Assembly (NCBI RefSeq): GCF_004193775.1
Contig: NC_041011.1
Location: forward strand, 41,175,167 to 41,239,166
From: Glycine soja
Lineage: Eukaryota > Streptophyta > Magnoliopsida > Fabales > Fabaceae
Length of the DNA: 64,000 nt
Direction: 5' to 3'
Part shown: in pieces, positions 23,691 to 34,525 of the stretch
Layout: the number at the start of each line of letters is the position of its first letter
Numbering within the stretch: the first letter of the stretch is position 1
Program-made: the position numbers and the translations under genes
Notes under the pieces: model-generated
Database searches by the model: none
Told to the model about the DNA's origin: nothing
Seen by the model: the letters and a program-made list of their open reading frames with translations, nothing else

Positions 23691-24047
23691 TAAATTATAA
23701 TTTTGGTCCTCTAATCTTATAAATTAGTATTTTGGTCCTCCTCATAGATTATTAACAAATAATGTTGATTAATTGAATTATTAATTTAATTATAAATTAA
23801 TTAAAACCATTAATTATTAAAAATTAAATAAAAAATTATTCCATATTAGGATTAATAGTTTTTTATTAAAAAAATTTAATAATAAATAATTTTTATTTAA
23901 TTTATAATTAACTTAATAGCTCTTATGATTATAATTATTAGTTAATAATTTATAGGAGGATCATAATTAAAAATTTATAAAGGATCAAATATTACAAGAT
24001 CAAAATTATGAATTTAAAAAATTAAAATGACCAAAATTATAATAACT
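23691..24047. repeat. Long inverted-repeat (foldback/MITE-like) element
   Basis: The left end ATTATAATTTTGGTCCTC is the inverted complement of the right end, where GACCAAAATTATAAT occurs at about 24029-24043. The arms continue inward with paired GGTCCTCCT / AGGAGGATC blocks and TAATAATTTATA phrases. The element is about 355 bp and non-coding. Confidence 0.65.
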
Positions 24048-24049
24048 TT

Positions 24050-24480
24050 TTTATTATTATGTAGATATAGATTGCAAATATGCTCCACGGTAGGAGATGT
24101 ATTTAATCCAACAACATATTTAAAACTACAACTTGACTATCGACTTATTTGCTAATATTTGATGCGCCTTTTATATATAATTAGAATTAGAATAAAATGT
24201 ATTTATAGTGTAAAAGATTTTTATATTGTAATCTAATAATGAATTTTTATATAAGATAAACTTATCTACTTTTATAATAAAACAATAAGAATTCTTTTGG
24301 TGGTTAAAATATGATAGCATGAGATGAGATATGAAAGTGAAATAAAAATATGAGATAATAATATAATAAATTTTAATCTTATCAAATATTATCACGTTAT
24401 TTTGTCTATGTATTTATGCAGACCAAAACATGATTTGTGATAGCAACCCTTATAATATAGTAATAATGACAATAGCAATA
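24050..24480. other. AT-rich intergenic DNA, no gene seen
   Basis: Very AT-rich; open frames here are low complexity. Confidence 0.45.
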
Positions 24481-24803
24481 ACAATCATAACACTCACTAA
24501 AAATTCTCATAAGTTATAAAATTATACTTCGAATTATAGACGAAGTTTAGCTGGGTCATGCTTTACTCTTTATCTTGACCCATTATAAGAGTTGAATGAC
24601 TATGTCAGTGTAAAAATCATACAATCACAAATTATGTTTGAATAACAATCATAGCACTCACTAAAAATTCTCATAAGTTATAAAATTATACTTTGAATTA
24701 TAGACAAAGTTTAGCTGGGTCATGCTTTACTCTTTATCTTGGCCCATTATAAGAGTTGAATGACTGTGCCAGTGTAAAAATCATATAATTATGTCTGAAT
24801 TAA
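24481..24803 (+). repeat. 164-bp tandem duplication
   Basis: Two adjacent copies begin ACAATCAT at 24481 and 24645 (period 164). They share the phrase TTTAGCTGGGTCATGCTTTA and differ at about ten positions over the shared length, so the duplication is fairly recent. Confidence 0.9.
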
Positions 24804-27108
24804 TTTAAAATAATTATTTCAAAAGTTAACAAAGTTATTTAATTTAAAATTTTAATTAAATCATAACATCAGTAAAAATAGATTTTATACTTTTATTCGA
24901 TCTTAAATTATCATATATGATAATATAGTTGACTTCTGTAATAAAAAACTAAAATAAAATATATTGACAATAACAAGGATATTTTTTTACTCCTGTAATC
25001 TAATTATAATTTGTCATAGTAATATTATTTTTGTAGATAATAATTAATTTTTAAAAATATTTAAAATCATTTTAATTAATAAATAGTATAAAAATATTTA
25101 TGCAAATAATATATGAAAATTAAACTCATATAATTATTACTTTTAATATTAAATATAAGATGATTTTTAGTTAATAATGTAAAACAGTACTAAAGTTGTG
25201 TCAAAATTAAAATCTTAATCTAATGTGGTAGAGAGAGTGAAAGCTGAAACGTGAAAGGGGAGGGTCAGTAGTTTACTGGAGAGCACACCGTGACGTAGAG
25301 GTTGGGTTGATTGAAGGGCATGTTTGGTTTGGCCAGTGTATGGGGTCCAATGGGACAGTGGAGTAAAGTTGAAGTGAACATTTTTGCCATATAGAATAGA
25401 GTTCAAAGCCAGAGACAAGAGGAAGGAAGCTACTTGGAAACTGCTTTCCCCTGCCTGCAATGCAACTGGAAGCTACTTGCCAACTTTATTGCACACAACA
25501 TTTATCATTTTAATACAATTTCTGTATCTAAAAATGTTAACAAGAGGATAGACCCATCATGCACTTTTTTTTCTTGTTCTTATTATATTTATTTATTTTC
25601 TTGTAGGAAATACATACAAAGTTTGATGTTCAGCATCTAATACTTTCTGATCAAATTGGATGTATTACGGCAATGGTTGTGCTTTATGTTTACAAATTAG
25701 AATAGTTATTTAGTTGATTAATTGTAATGTTTCACTTTTTTATTGTTGATTTTATTTAAATTCTTTTATTAAATAAAGATGAACTACACTTATTCTATAC
25801 AAATATTCATTTTTTTAAAACATTTATCTCATTAAATTATCTTCTTTCTCTTTTATCTCTTAATTTAAATTCTTTTGTCTCTTTATTAATTTAAACTAAT
25901 TTGTCCTTCTCATCTTCTATCTCATGAGAGTCTTCTCTGATTTCTTGAAGATAAATTATCCTTATCCTTTGCACAATAATAAGTAATACAATATTATCAA
26001 ACCCGATCAATATCTATATTACATTTTCTTATAAAGAAAATAAAGTACATTGCAAATCATTTATAATAGATTAGTCACAGTGCCACACACCGCTGATGTC
26101 TTAAACTCCAATACACATGAAATAATATTGTCATTTTTCAAAATTTCAAAAACTACTATATAGTTTTACAAATTAATATGAATAAATTAAAAGAGGAGTG
26201 TGATTTGGTTCAATTCAAAATTATTTCAATAATAAAAAAGCTAAAAACCAAATCAAATCATAATAAAAGAAATGTATTTTAATTTATTTTATTAGTATCA
26301 AAATTTTGTAGATGGACTCAACAATTTAAAACTGTTTGCGTTCTTTGAACACCAGGATTACATCTTGGTGTTTTTCATTCGGCTTTTCCTATTTTCACTC
26401 CCGCTTGTTACTAGTACACTCTTCTTTTGATTTTTTTTCTTTCAAAAATACCCAAAAAATGCACTACCCTTTGCACAATCCACAAGTCTTCCATTTCAGA
26501 AATTACTCCCAGCGTCTCAGAGTTGCATTCCAGAAATTTCTCTAGAGATTATAATAAAATTCTTATTCCTCAAATCAAGTAAGCTTGCCCTAGATCAAGA
26601 AAAACCATTAAACTCACACAACTACCTATGTTTGCTTCTTGAAAAACTATAACAACAATGCAAAAACTGGTCCTGTTTCATGAGCTCAAAGCTTAAACAA
26701 CGTCAATATCTTTGTTTTTCATGGCCACAGCACGATGCAACAATCGCAAAAGAAGAAAACGAAAAGTGAACTATGAAGGAAATAATGATTTTGGGAGGAA
26801 GGTGTGGTTTTTCTCTAATTAAAATGCATGAGAGCAATTGAAAATCAAAGATAGTGCAATTGTTTAAGCTTTGAAATATGGAAGAGGAAAACTCAACCTA
26901 AAGGGGACTGTATATTGTAGGATATTTTTGGAAAAAATAAAATAAAAGGGAAGTACATTAGTAATAAAGGAAAGTAGAAATAGCAATAGCCTTTCATTCT
27001 CCTTTTGGGTCATTTTGGATCGAATGTTGTTATTACCTTTTTTGGGCATAACCATCGATTTTGGGCTTTGGCCCAAATAATGACATATTTTACCCATCTT
27101 AGTATCCA
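24804..27108. other. Intergenic DNA, no gene recognised
   Basis: About 25215-25480 and 26330-26560 are less AT-rich and contain short open frames on one strand, but no domain, splice pattern or family resemblance supports a gene. The stretch ends at the target site of the Mutator-like element. Confidence 0.4.
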
Positions 27109-28528
27109 AATAGACTAGGGAATTGCTTGGGACACCAAGTAAATTTCATAAATGCCAGAAATAAAATTATGGGTATTTTCAGTTATAAATAGCAGGAGCA
27201 GTTTTTTATTTCTGCAGCGTCATTTTTTTTTCCGCAAAATCTTGATCACTTAGTATACGTTGCTTCCCTTAAGGTTGGTTTCGAAGCGTATTTGGTCTCT
27301 GGTGGTGTACGTGCATTGTTCAGGAGTATACGATGAAGTTTTGTTAGTTTTCGTCACCGGAGAAGAAGAGTTATGCAAAAAAAAATTTACAAACCTACGG
27401 ATTGGCAATCCGTATGAAGCATACGGATTGACAATCTGTATGTCCATACAGATCAGCAATTTGTATGGCTCATAAGGATCAGTAATCCATATGAACCATA
27501 TGGATTGACAATCCGTATGTCCATACGTCCATATGGATTGTTGATCCATATGAACCATACGGATTGCTGATTCATAGGTTTGTAATTTTTTTTTAAAATT
27601 GTGAATAAAATTATATGAATTATAATTTTATCAATTTTAAAAACAATTTTTGTGTAATAATTTTAGCAATTGTGTGATTTTTTTTTAATAATTTTAGCAA
27701 TTATAAAAATATTGATTTTGTGATATCATTTTATAGTGGTATAAACAAATGTATTTAGTAATTAGATTGTTAAAAAAGTATAATATATATAATTTTTTTA
27801 AAAAATGACTAAAACTAACATTTGATTGCTTAAAAATTAATTTAGTGATTAATTAAAAATAATTTAATTCATAAACATGACCAAATTAATTACTGAAAAA
27901 TACTATTTGTCGCAAAATGTTACTTCAACATTGTAAAAAAATTATGATCAACACATAGTAAAACAACTATTATATAAGAAACTGATAAGTAACAAAGGGA
28001 TAATATTAGACAAATTATTTGTAGCAAAAGCATAGTTAGGGAATTCCTAATAATTAAAAGGAATAGTGTCCCAAGTCCTAATAATGTTTAAAGTCGTAAT
28101 AATGTTCCAAGTCCTAATAATGTTGAATTTAATTCATAAATATGGCCAAAATAAAACATGGTTAACGGCTGGATCAGGAAATTCAAAGACAATTTTCATG
28201 CCAGCTTTGAAGGACAGGGTTTCACAAAAATATTTTCATCTAGCTCCAATTTTAATTGTCTTTCTCCAGTGATTGAACACAAGTCGACATTCTGCAAATA
28301 CAAATGAATCCAACCTTTGTCTTTAAGAAAATAATACATGGTGCTTGGAACGTCTTGATATTAAGAATAATGTTATGTCAACAATTTATGAAATTTAAAA
28401 CTTGAAAGATAAGGAATTGCTAGCAACTAAATTGAAAAGTTGCTTACTAGGCTGTTGCAGGTAACTTTGTGCAGAGTGAGATACATCTTCAAAGTGATAG
28501 AATTTGGCACTTGATGGTATAATAAGTG

Positions 28529-28998
28529 CTATCTTGGGAATAATTTTGGAAGGCTACTGCTCTTGAATATGGTGAGAAAGAATACATTATTACTATAATG
28601 AGTTAACGACACTTGATGATCTCCGATCAGGTGATAAAAATCTCTTAGTGTTGTCCACCCTGCTACAATGGTTGGTTTGTCCAAATTTTGGTTGTAGACA
28701 ACGGTATGGAAATTTCCATTCTTGTCAATGAAATGCCATAAACGATCAAATATGTCTTTCCACCTCACAGCAAATGACCTACTAACTTCACCGTAAATCT
28801 ACATTTGATATAACAAAATAAGGTTGGTTAGTTACACAAAATAACAAAATAATGATATGTTAATTAAATCAAAATGAAGATGACCTCGTCCTTGGCGTTA
28901 ACGGTGTTTAAAATAGCATCTGGTGGAACCGCGACCTTCAGCATGATCTTGACCATTTTGCAGCATTGTCCGTGCTCTTCATTTGTTAATTCTGACAT
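28529..28998 (-). pseudogene. B3-like gene fragment captured inside the MULE
   Basis: A minus-strand exon (28529-28798) begins after an acceptor TGTAG and encodes about 89 aa ending FKSSSLPKLFPR. It contains VAGWTTLRDFYHLIGDH, resembling plant B3-domain (REM-like) DNA-binding proteins, where a Trp-x2-Leu/Phe-x2-Phe element is followed by a Gly-Asp pair and a final beta strand. An upstream exon-like block (about 28886-28998) starts with an ATG and ends GACGAG/GTCATC, a plausible donor. The phase across this junction could not be confirmed. Only part of a B3 protein is present, with no clear 5' or 3' gene end, so a captured fragment is more likely than a working gene. The family call is from memory of the fold's motifs. 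Confidence 0.5.
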
Positions 28999-29619
28999 AA
29001 TTCAAATTCAAGCATGATATAACAAAATTGGCATTCAATTAGCAGTCATGATGAACGCCAATTCATTCTTAGTAATTGGCATAATTATTAATCTATTAAC
29101 TCGACATATATTCGAAAGAAAAATGATTTCAAATAAAATTGTTAAGTAGCAAAAACATAAGTTGAAACAGACATATAGATGTTGTTCCAAAGCATATAGT
29201 TACATCAAACAGTTTAAAGCATTGGGAAAACATGACAAAAATTAGTCATCAGAATTACATAATTTTTTTCACCATTAATGTCAAAGTAGGTGAATGAAAA
29301 CTAAGCTCTAGAACAAGTGACATATTCTTAATGAGACGATGAGCCAAACAATACCATATTACTACTTGTTAAGGTATTTGACAACAATTGATCAAACATA
29401 ACATCCTACTACCAAAGCTAACTAACTACAAACATGTCACATGTGTGAATAAACGTATCAATATGAAAGGTAAACATTCTTACTAGGCAGAGTCACAAGA
29501 ACCATTTCTAATTCCTCGTTAAGGGTGCTTAATCGTGATGGCGGTAGATCAGAGCCTGAATGTCATGTTTCTTGCTTCATCAATTCTGAAATATATTTGA
29601 AATTTTGATCAGCAATCTG

Positions 29620-30245
29620 TAAGGTGTCTATACTATATTATTTTCAATTAAAAAAATGAAAAAAAAACCATACGGATCAACAATCCGTATGGTGTCTACA
29701 CTATTTTTTTTACCAATTAACTAAATTTTGTTTACAAAATAACCAACACTAAAAAAATTCTAAAAAATAACTAACAAAAATTTTACGAAACATAATTACA
29801 CAAAAAAAAATTTAATATATTTTGGAGTTTATTACTTTCAATTAAAAAAATCATACGGATCAATAATCCCTATGGTGTTTACACTATATTTTTTTTCCAA
29901 TTAACAATTTTTTTTTTACAAAATAACCAACACTAAAAAATTCTAAAAAATAACTAACAAAAATTTTACGAAACATAATTACACAAAAAAAAAATTAAAA
30001 TATATTTTGGAGTTTATTATTTTCAATTAAAAAATAAAAATAAAAAACATACGGATCAATCCGTATGATGTCTACACTATATTTGTTTACCAGTTAACTA
30101 ATTTTTTTTTACAAAATAACCAACACTAAAAAAATTATCAAAAATAACTAACAAAAAATTTATGAAACATAATTACACAAAAAAAAATTAAAAAATAATT
30201 ACGAGTTTATTATTTTCAATTAAAAACAAAATTAAAAAAATACCT
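29620..30245. repeat. About 190-bp tandem array inside the MULE
   Basis: Three to three-and-a-half units start with CATACGGATCAA near 29671, 29852 and 30048. Each is followed by 'GTGTCTACACTATATTTTTT', 'AAAATAACCAACACTAAAAA', 'ACGAAACATAATTACAC' and a 'GAGTTTATTATTTTCAATT' phrase. Spacing is about 180-195 bp. Confidence 0.85.
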
Positions 30246-30554
30246 TATGGATTAGTGATCCGTATAAATCATACGGTTGCTAATTCATCCATAATCCTAT
30301 GAACCATACGGATCGGTAATTCGTATGGTCATACGGATTACCAATTCATATGACCAATCCGTATGGGTTTTTCCCACAAAACTCCATTTTTTCCGACAAC
30401 GCTTCATACGAACAACAACAAACAACACCAAATACAGTCATTCAACAACATCAACAATAACGACTTGAGAGGGAACCACTTAGCTCGAAGAAGATGACCC
30501 ACCAAGAAGACGAAACGAAAGGACCACTGGAAAGAGGAAGAAGCAGTGTCAGGG

Positions 30555-30730
30555 ATAACACGAAGACGAAAGAAGAAGAAGCGGTGTCGGGGCTAAAACG
30601 AAGACGAAAGAAGAAGAAGCGGTGCTAGGGCTAAGAGGAAGACGAAAGAAGAAGATGCGGTGTCGGGCTAAGAGGAAGACGAAAGAAGAAGAAGCGGTGC
30701 TGTGAGGAAGACGAAAAAAGAAGAAACGCC
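30555..30730. repeat. About 38-bp minisatellite near the MULE right end
   Basis: GAAGACGAAAGAAGAAGAAG starts at 30562, 30600, 30638 and 30674, with a degraded fifth unit near 30707; each is followed by GCGGTG and a GGGCTAA-like spacer. The open frame on the other strand is a translation of this repeat. Confidence 0.9.
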
Positions 30731-30879
30731 ACGGGAGAGAAATGAAAAGTGAATACATATGAGTTACTTTAGCTTTTTATATCAAAATGGTGAAGAACAT
30801 TTTAGACATTTTAGCAATGTTGCTGGGTGCCCCAGCAAAACTGCTGGGTGTCCAAAGCAACAACCAATAGACTATGGGA

Positions 30880-33800
30880 AAAGTCACATGTTTTGAACTC
30901 AAGTTCGGCAGAGGTTAGAGTTCTTGACTCCTAAGAATTTATGTATTTCATTTGTTAATACATAATTTTTTCAATCAATATTAAATATGATTAAGAATTT
31001 GTAAAAAAAATATTAATTTTTTTAATTATAATAATTTTTTAGATTTTTAAAGTTTAAAATATATTCACATTTATGTTTATTTCATTACAATATTTTTTTC
31101 TCAATTAAATTATTTTTTGTTATATTTTTAATTTAAATCTTATTTTATAAATATATTCATAGGTTGCATGAAATACTTACAAGTTGTGAACAAAAATACT
31201 ATATTTAGAAGCTATTCTCATTTGAAAGAAATATGATAAAAGTTAGACTAAAGAATTCCTATAATTATACCTTACTAAATACTATATACATGACCGAGAA
31301 AGACATCAAATATTGAAAGAAATATGATAAAAGTTAGACTAAAGAATTCTTAACTTTTTAAGGAACCGATTTCATTTCAAAACGTATTTTCATAATAACT
31401 AATTTTAATTATCAAACACCCTATATTTAGAAGCTATTCTCATTTGTCTTATCTTAGTTATGTATTTAGAAGTTAAAAACGCAGCAAAATGACTTGAGAT
31501 ATTTGTTGTCCACTTGTTATCGAGTACGTTTATGAGGCAATCAAATCCAAAGATGATTTGTCATTTGATAACGCATGACCATTGACCTAGCTCACTTTTG
31601 GGCTTTGGCTGCCTCGTAGTGCCACTGATGTTTTGAGCTATGGCTTCCTTCTAGAGACATCAATTTGCTTTTCTGGTCATCGTCATTATTATCTTTATTT
31701 ATTATAATGATAATGATGTTAATTGCTAATCCATGAAGAAACATTAAACACCACCAAAAAGTGATGTCCCCGGCCAAAAATAAAGCATCATGTCCTACTC
31801 CTAACATTAATCAAATGCAGTTTAGGATTCAGTCAACCATTCGAAACCATTTTTTTGTGAGCAAAATTGTAATTAATTAAAATACAGTATCATGTGATTT
31901 AATTAGTATGCAAATTTAGAGACTAGTATTGCATAATTTTGAATTCATGTTACTATAACTATATAAAAAAAAAAGTCAAGTTTCAATTTGGAATTTTAAA
32001 AAGTTTAAAATTTTGTGAACTTCGAACAAAATACTACAATACAGCTGCCAAAAATAAAGATGAGAAAGAAGCTTTGATTTCAAGAGAAGTGAAGTGAAGT
32101 TGATGTGCGTATAAGCCCTCCTCCCATTGGGATTTGGAGCCACCAAACAAATTACTCCCTTCACTCCTTTAAGAGTCGTTTCTGTTTCTGTTTCGATTCT
32201 TATCATAATTTCACACTCCACAATGATCAAAGTCCAAACAAATTGCATTGTATTTGCCACTGTAAGCACCCACTGGGCTCAACTATTTCTGTATTCCTAT
32301 TCTATAGCCTTTTCTGTCCTTTCACCGGCTCAATTTATTATTTTTCTTTTTTATATGTCTGAGTTAATTTATCATTTTTATTTATTTATTCATTCAGGAG
32401 CACACAATAATTACTAGGTTCACTCTGTGATCATGCAAGAAGTTAATTACTTTCAACGCAAAAATTATATAAACTGAAAATCATATGTGTTTCGTTTAGG
32501 TTGAACTTGAGAGGAGAAAATGGTGGTATTTTTTTTCAGAATTTTTCAATATTTAAGAATTCCTTTCAACCTCGACTAATTTAATTGAGTCTAAGACTCA
32601 AATGGTGCTATTCAACAACACATGTGATGTAATTCAAGGTAAATACATGCACCTGGTATTGATATTAAATATTTTCCATGTAGAGTGATTCCAAAATTCG
32701 AAGTTCTCAATTGGTTGAAGAAAGCGACCTATTGAGCTTGGATGACTTTGAATATAAATAGATGGATATTCGGATTAGGATGCAGAAGAAGACCAACCAA
32801 AATGGATGAATAAGACAAATGTATCAGCCATATTCATAAATTCATTTTCATTTGAAAATGTAAAATGTAAAATGGTAGTACTATTATCAAGTTTTGATCT
32901 TATTTTTTCTCAAAAAATATAAAGTTTTGATCTTATTTATAAAGTTATCGTATGATGCGAGTAAGACAGATTTTTACAGTTCATAAATCTGTACTGAAAA
33001 TTTACCATACACCAGCAGGACACAACATAACCCTCTTCCTTATATGGATAACTGGATTGAAAAAAATTAGATCCTTTTATTGGGTGTTTGGTTAAAATTT
33101 TGAATGTTGTGTCAATTTTATATATTGGGTGTCCGCTGCAAACCTACTCTTTGTAGCTTCCAAATTTTTCGTCATAAATGCGAATATAAGAGGAAAGATG
33201 CGGAACCAAACAAGCTTTAAAATATGATTGTTGAAAAAAAAATTCACAAACAATTTTATATATTTTTTCTATATCATTTAATATTTTAAATATTAAACAT
33301 TTTTATTTTTTACTTAAAAAATAAAAAGTATAAAATAGTGATTCAATACTTTTATAATTACCAACAACAAAAATAAGAATTAAAGATGACAAATTACATC
33401 AATCCATCTTAAAGAATTAAGAAAATGATCTTTTTTATTTTAGGTTAATCAAGAAGTTGGTAAGAAATATTTATCTCAATGATTAATTCCTACTAATGAA
33501 TCGCGTTCATAACTTTTTATGAGATATTTTTTATTATATTTTTTATCTACAAAACTTAAACTTGTAAAATTCATTCATTTTTTATTTTACAAAAAAAAAT
33601 ATCAATCCATCTTAATCCACTAATTAATGTAATGGCAATATACGTTAGGTCAATCTTATTACACCTTTGAAAAACGGGTCCAGGCATAAATCATTATAGA
33701 GGTATTCATAAGATAAGTTTGTTTTAATTCTTATTTTCCCAAAAAAATTGATAGGATCATATGATTTAATCAGCTCTTGAACTTAACACAGTAAAAAGTC

Positions 33801-34400
33801 AATATACTAAATAGGACTAGTTCGACACAATTTGTTCAGCTACTAATCACCAAGTCCTTTGTTTAGCCAAATCAGCTTGGGGTTGGTGAGAGAATGGAGC
33901 ATGGTTATGATTTATTATTAATCATAACATACTATATGTATAAACTATACAATTATAAAAGTATAAAATTAAAAGGGAAAAGAGTATTAGGTTTCCCTTT
34001 TTTAATAAATATCCTAAATTTGAATTTTATTTTAATTAATCCTTAAACTTTTTTTTTTTAATTACTCACTCACATTCAAAAGATGATTTTGACAGAAATT
34101 TCCTCTGAAATCTTAGTTTTTATCAATGTCATTATTTCTTTTACCATCGTGTCGGAATAACAAAATTTAAGCTTTGATTATTCTTGAGCTTACATCACAT
34201 CAACATGCATGTAAAATAAGAATAATTATAAATCTGCTTATGATATTTTATTTATTTAGTTATTTGAAAAGATTAAATATTTGTAATTATTTAGAAGGAA
34301 ACGTTTAATAAAAAGCTAGTGGTTGGTTGCATGGTGATTGGTGTATAGGAGTACTGTTACTGGTCGATAGGAAAGAAAATATGGAATGCCCTGGCCCCGG
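30880..34400. other. Intergenic DNA upstream of the bZIP gene
   Basis: No gene is recognised. Around 31201-31446 two short phrases are duplicated: 'GATAAAAGTTAGACTAAAG' near 31232 and 31327, and 'TATTTAGAAGCTATTCTCA' near 31203 and 31424. Around 32000-32420 open frames overlap on both strands but lack any domain. About 34340-34525 is likely promoter and 5' UTR of the bZIP gene. Confidence 0.45.
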
Positions 34401-34525
34401 TATTGTACTATTTTCATTTTGACCAATATGCCCCGGGCCTCTCCTTTTGTGTAGCTGCGTGCCTCCCTCCATCCCCATCGCATCACACAGAATCAAAGGA
34501 AAGGAGACGTACGATACGATACGAT

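Larger units (their letters stand above)
27118..30865. mobile_element. Non-autonomous Mutator-like element carrying a host gene fragment (Pack-MULE)
   Basis: Perfect 9-bp duplications AATAGACTA at 27109-27117 and 30866-30874 flank the element; 9 bp is the Mutator hallmark. The ends are imperfect inverted repeats: the left end reads GGGAATTGCTTGGGACACCA and the complement of the right end reads GGTTGTTGCTTTGGACACCC, with TTGCTT and GGACACC shared. No MURA-like transposase is visible. The interior holds CCGTATG-type palindromes near both ends (27400-27570 and 29660-30370), a tandem array of about 190-bp units, a 38-bp minisatellite and a spliced B3-like gene fragment. Movement would need transposase from elsewhere. 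Confidence 0.8.

Noticed and set aside
25215..25460. 81-codon minus-strand frame in a less AT-rich island
   Set aside because: No domain, no partner exons and no recognisable family; left as intergenic.
27250..27558. 102-codon minus-strand frame with repeated Trp-Ile/Tyr phrases
   Set aside because: A translation of the CCGTATG repeats in the left part of the MULE.
29620..30245. Regularly spaced repeats considered as a CRISPR-like array
   Set aside because: Units are about 190 bp, tandem without unique spacers, in a plant transposon.
30549..30758. 69-codon minus-strand Ser/Phe/Arg-rich frame
   Set aside because: A periodic translation of the 38-bp minisatellite at the MULE end.
31976..32417. 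Frames of 85-97 codons on both strands
   Set aside because: They overlap each other, have no recognisable domain, and no splice or promoter signals stand out.
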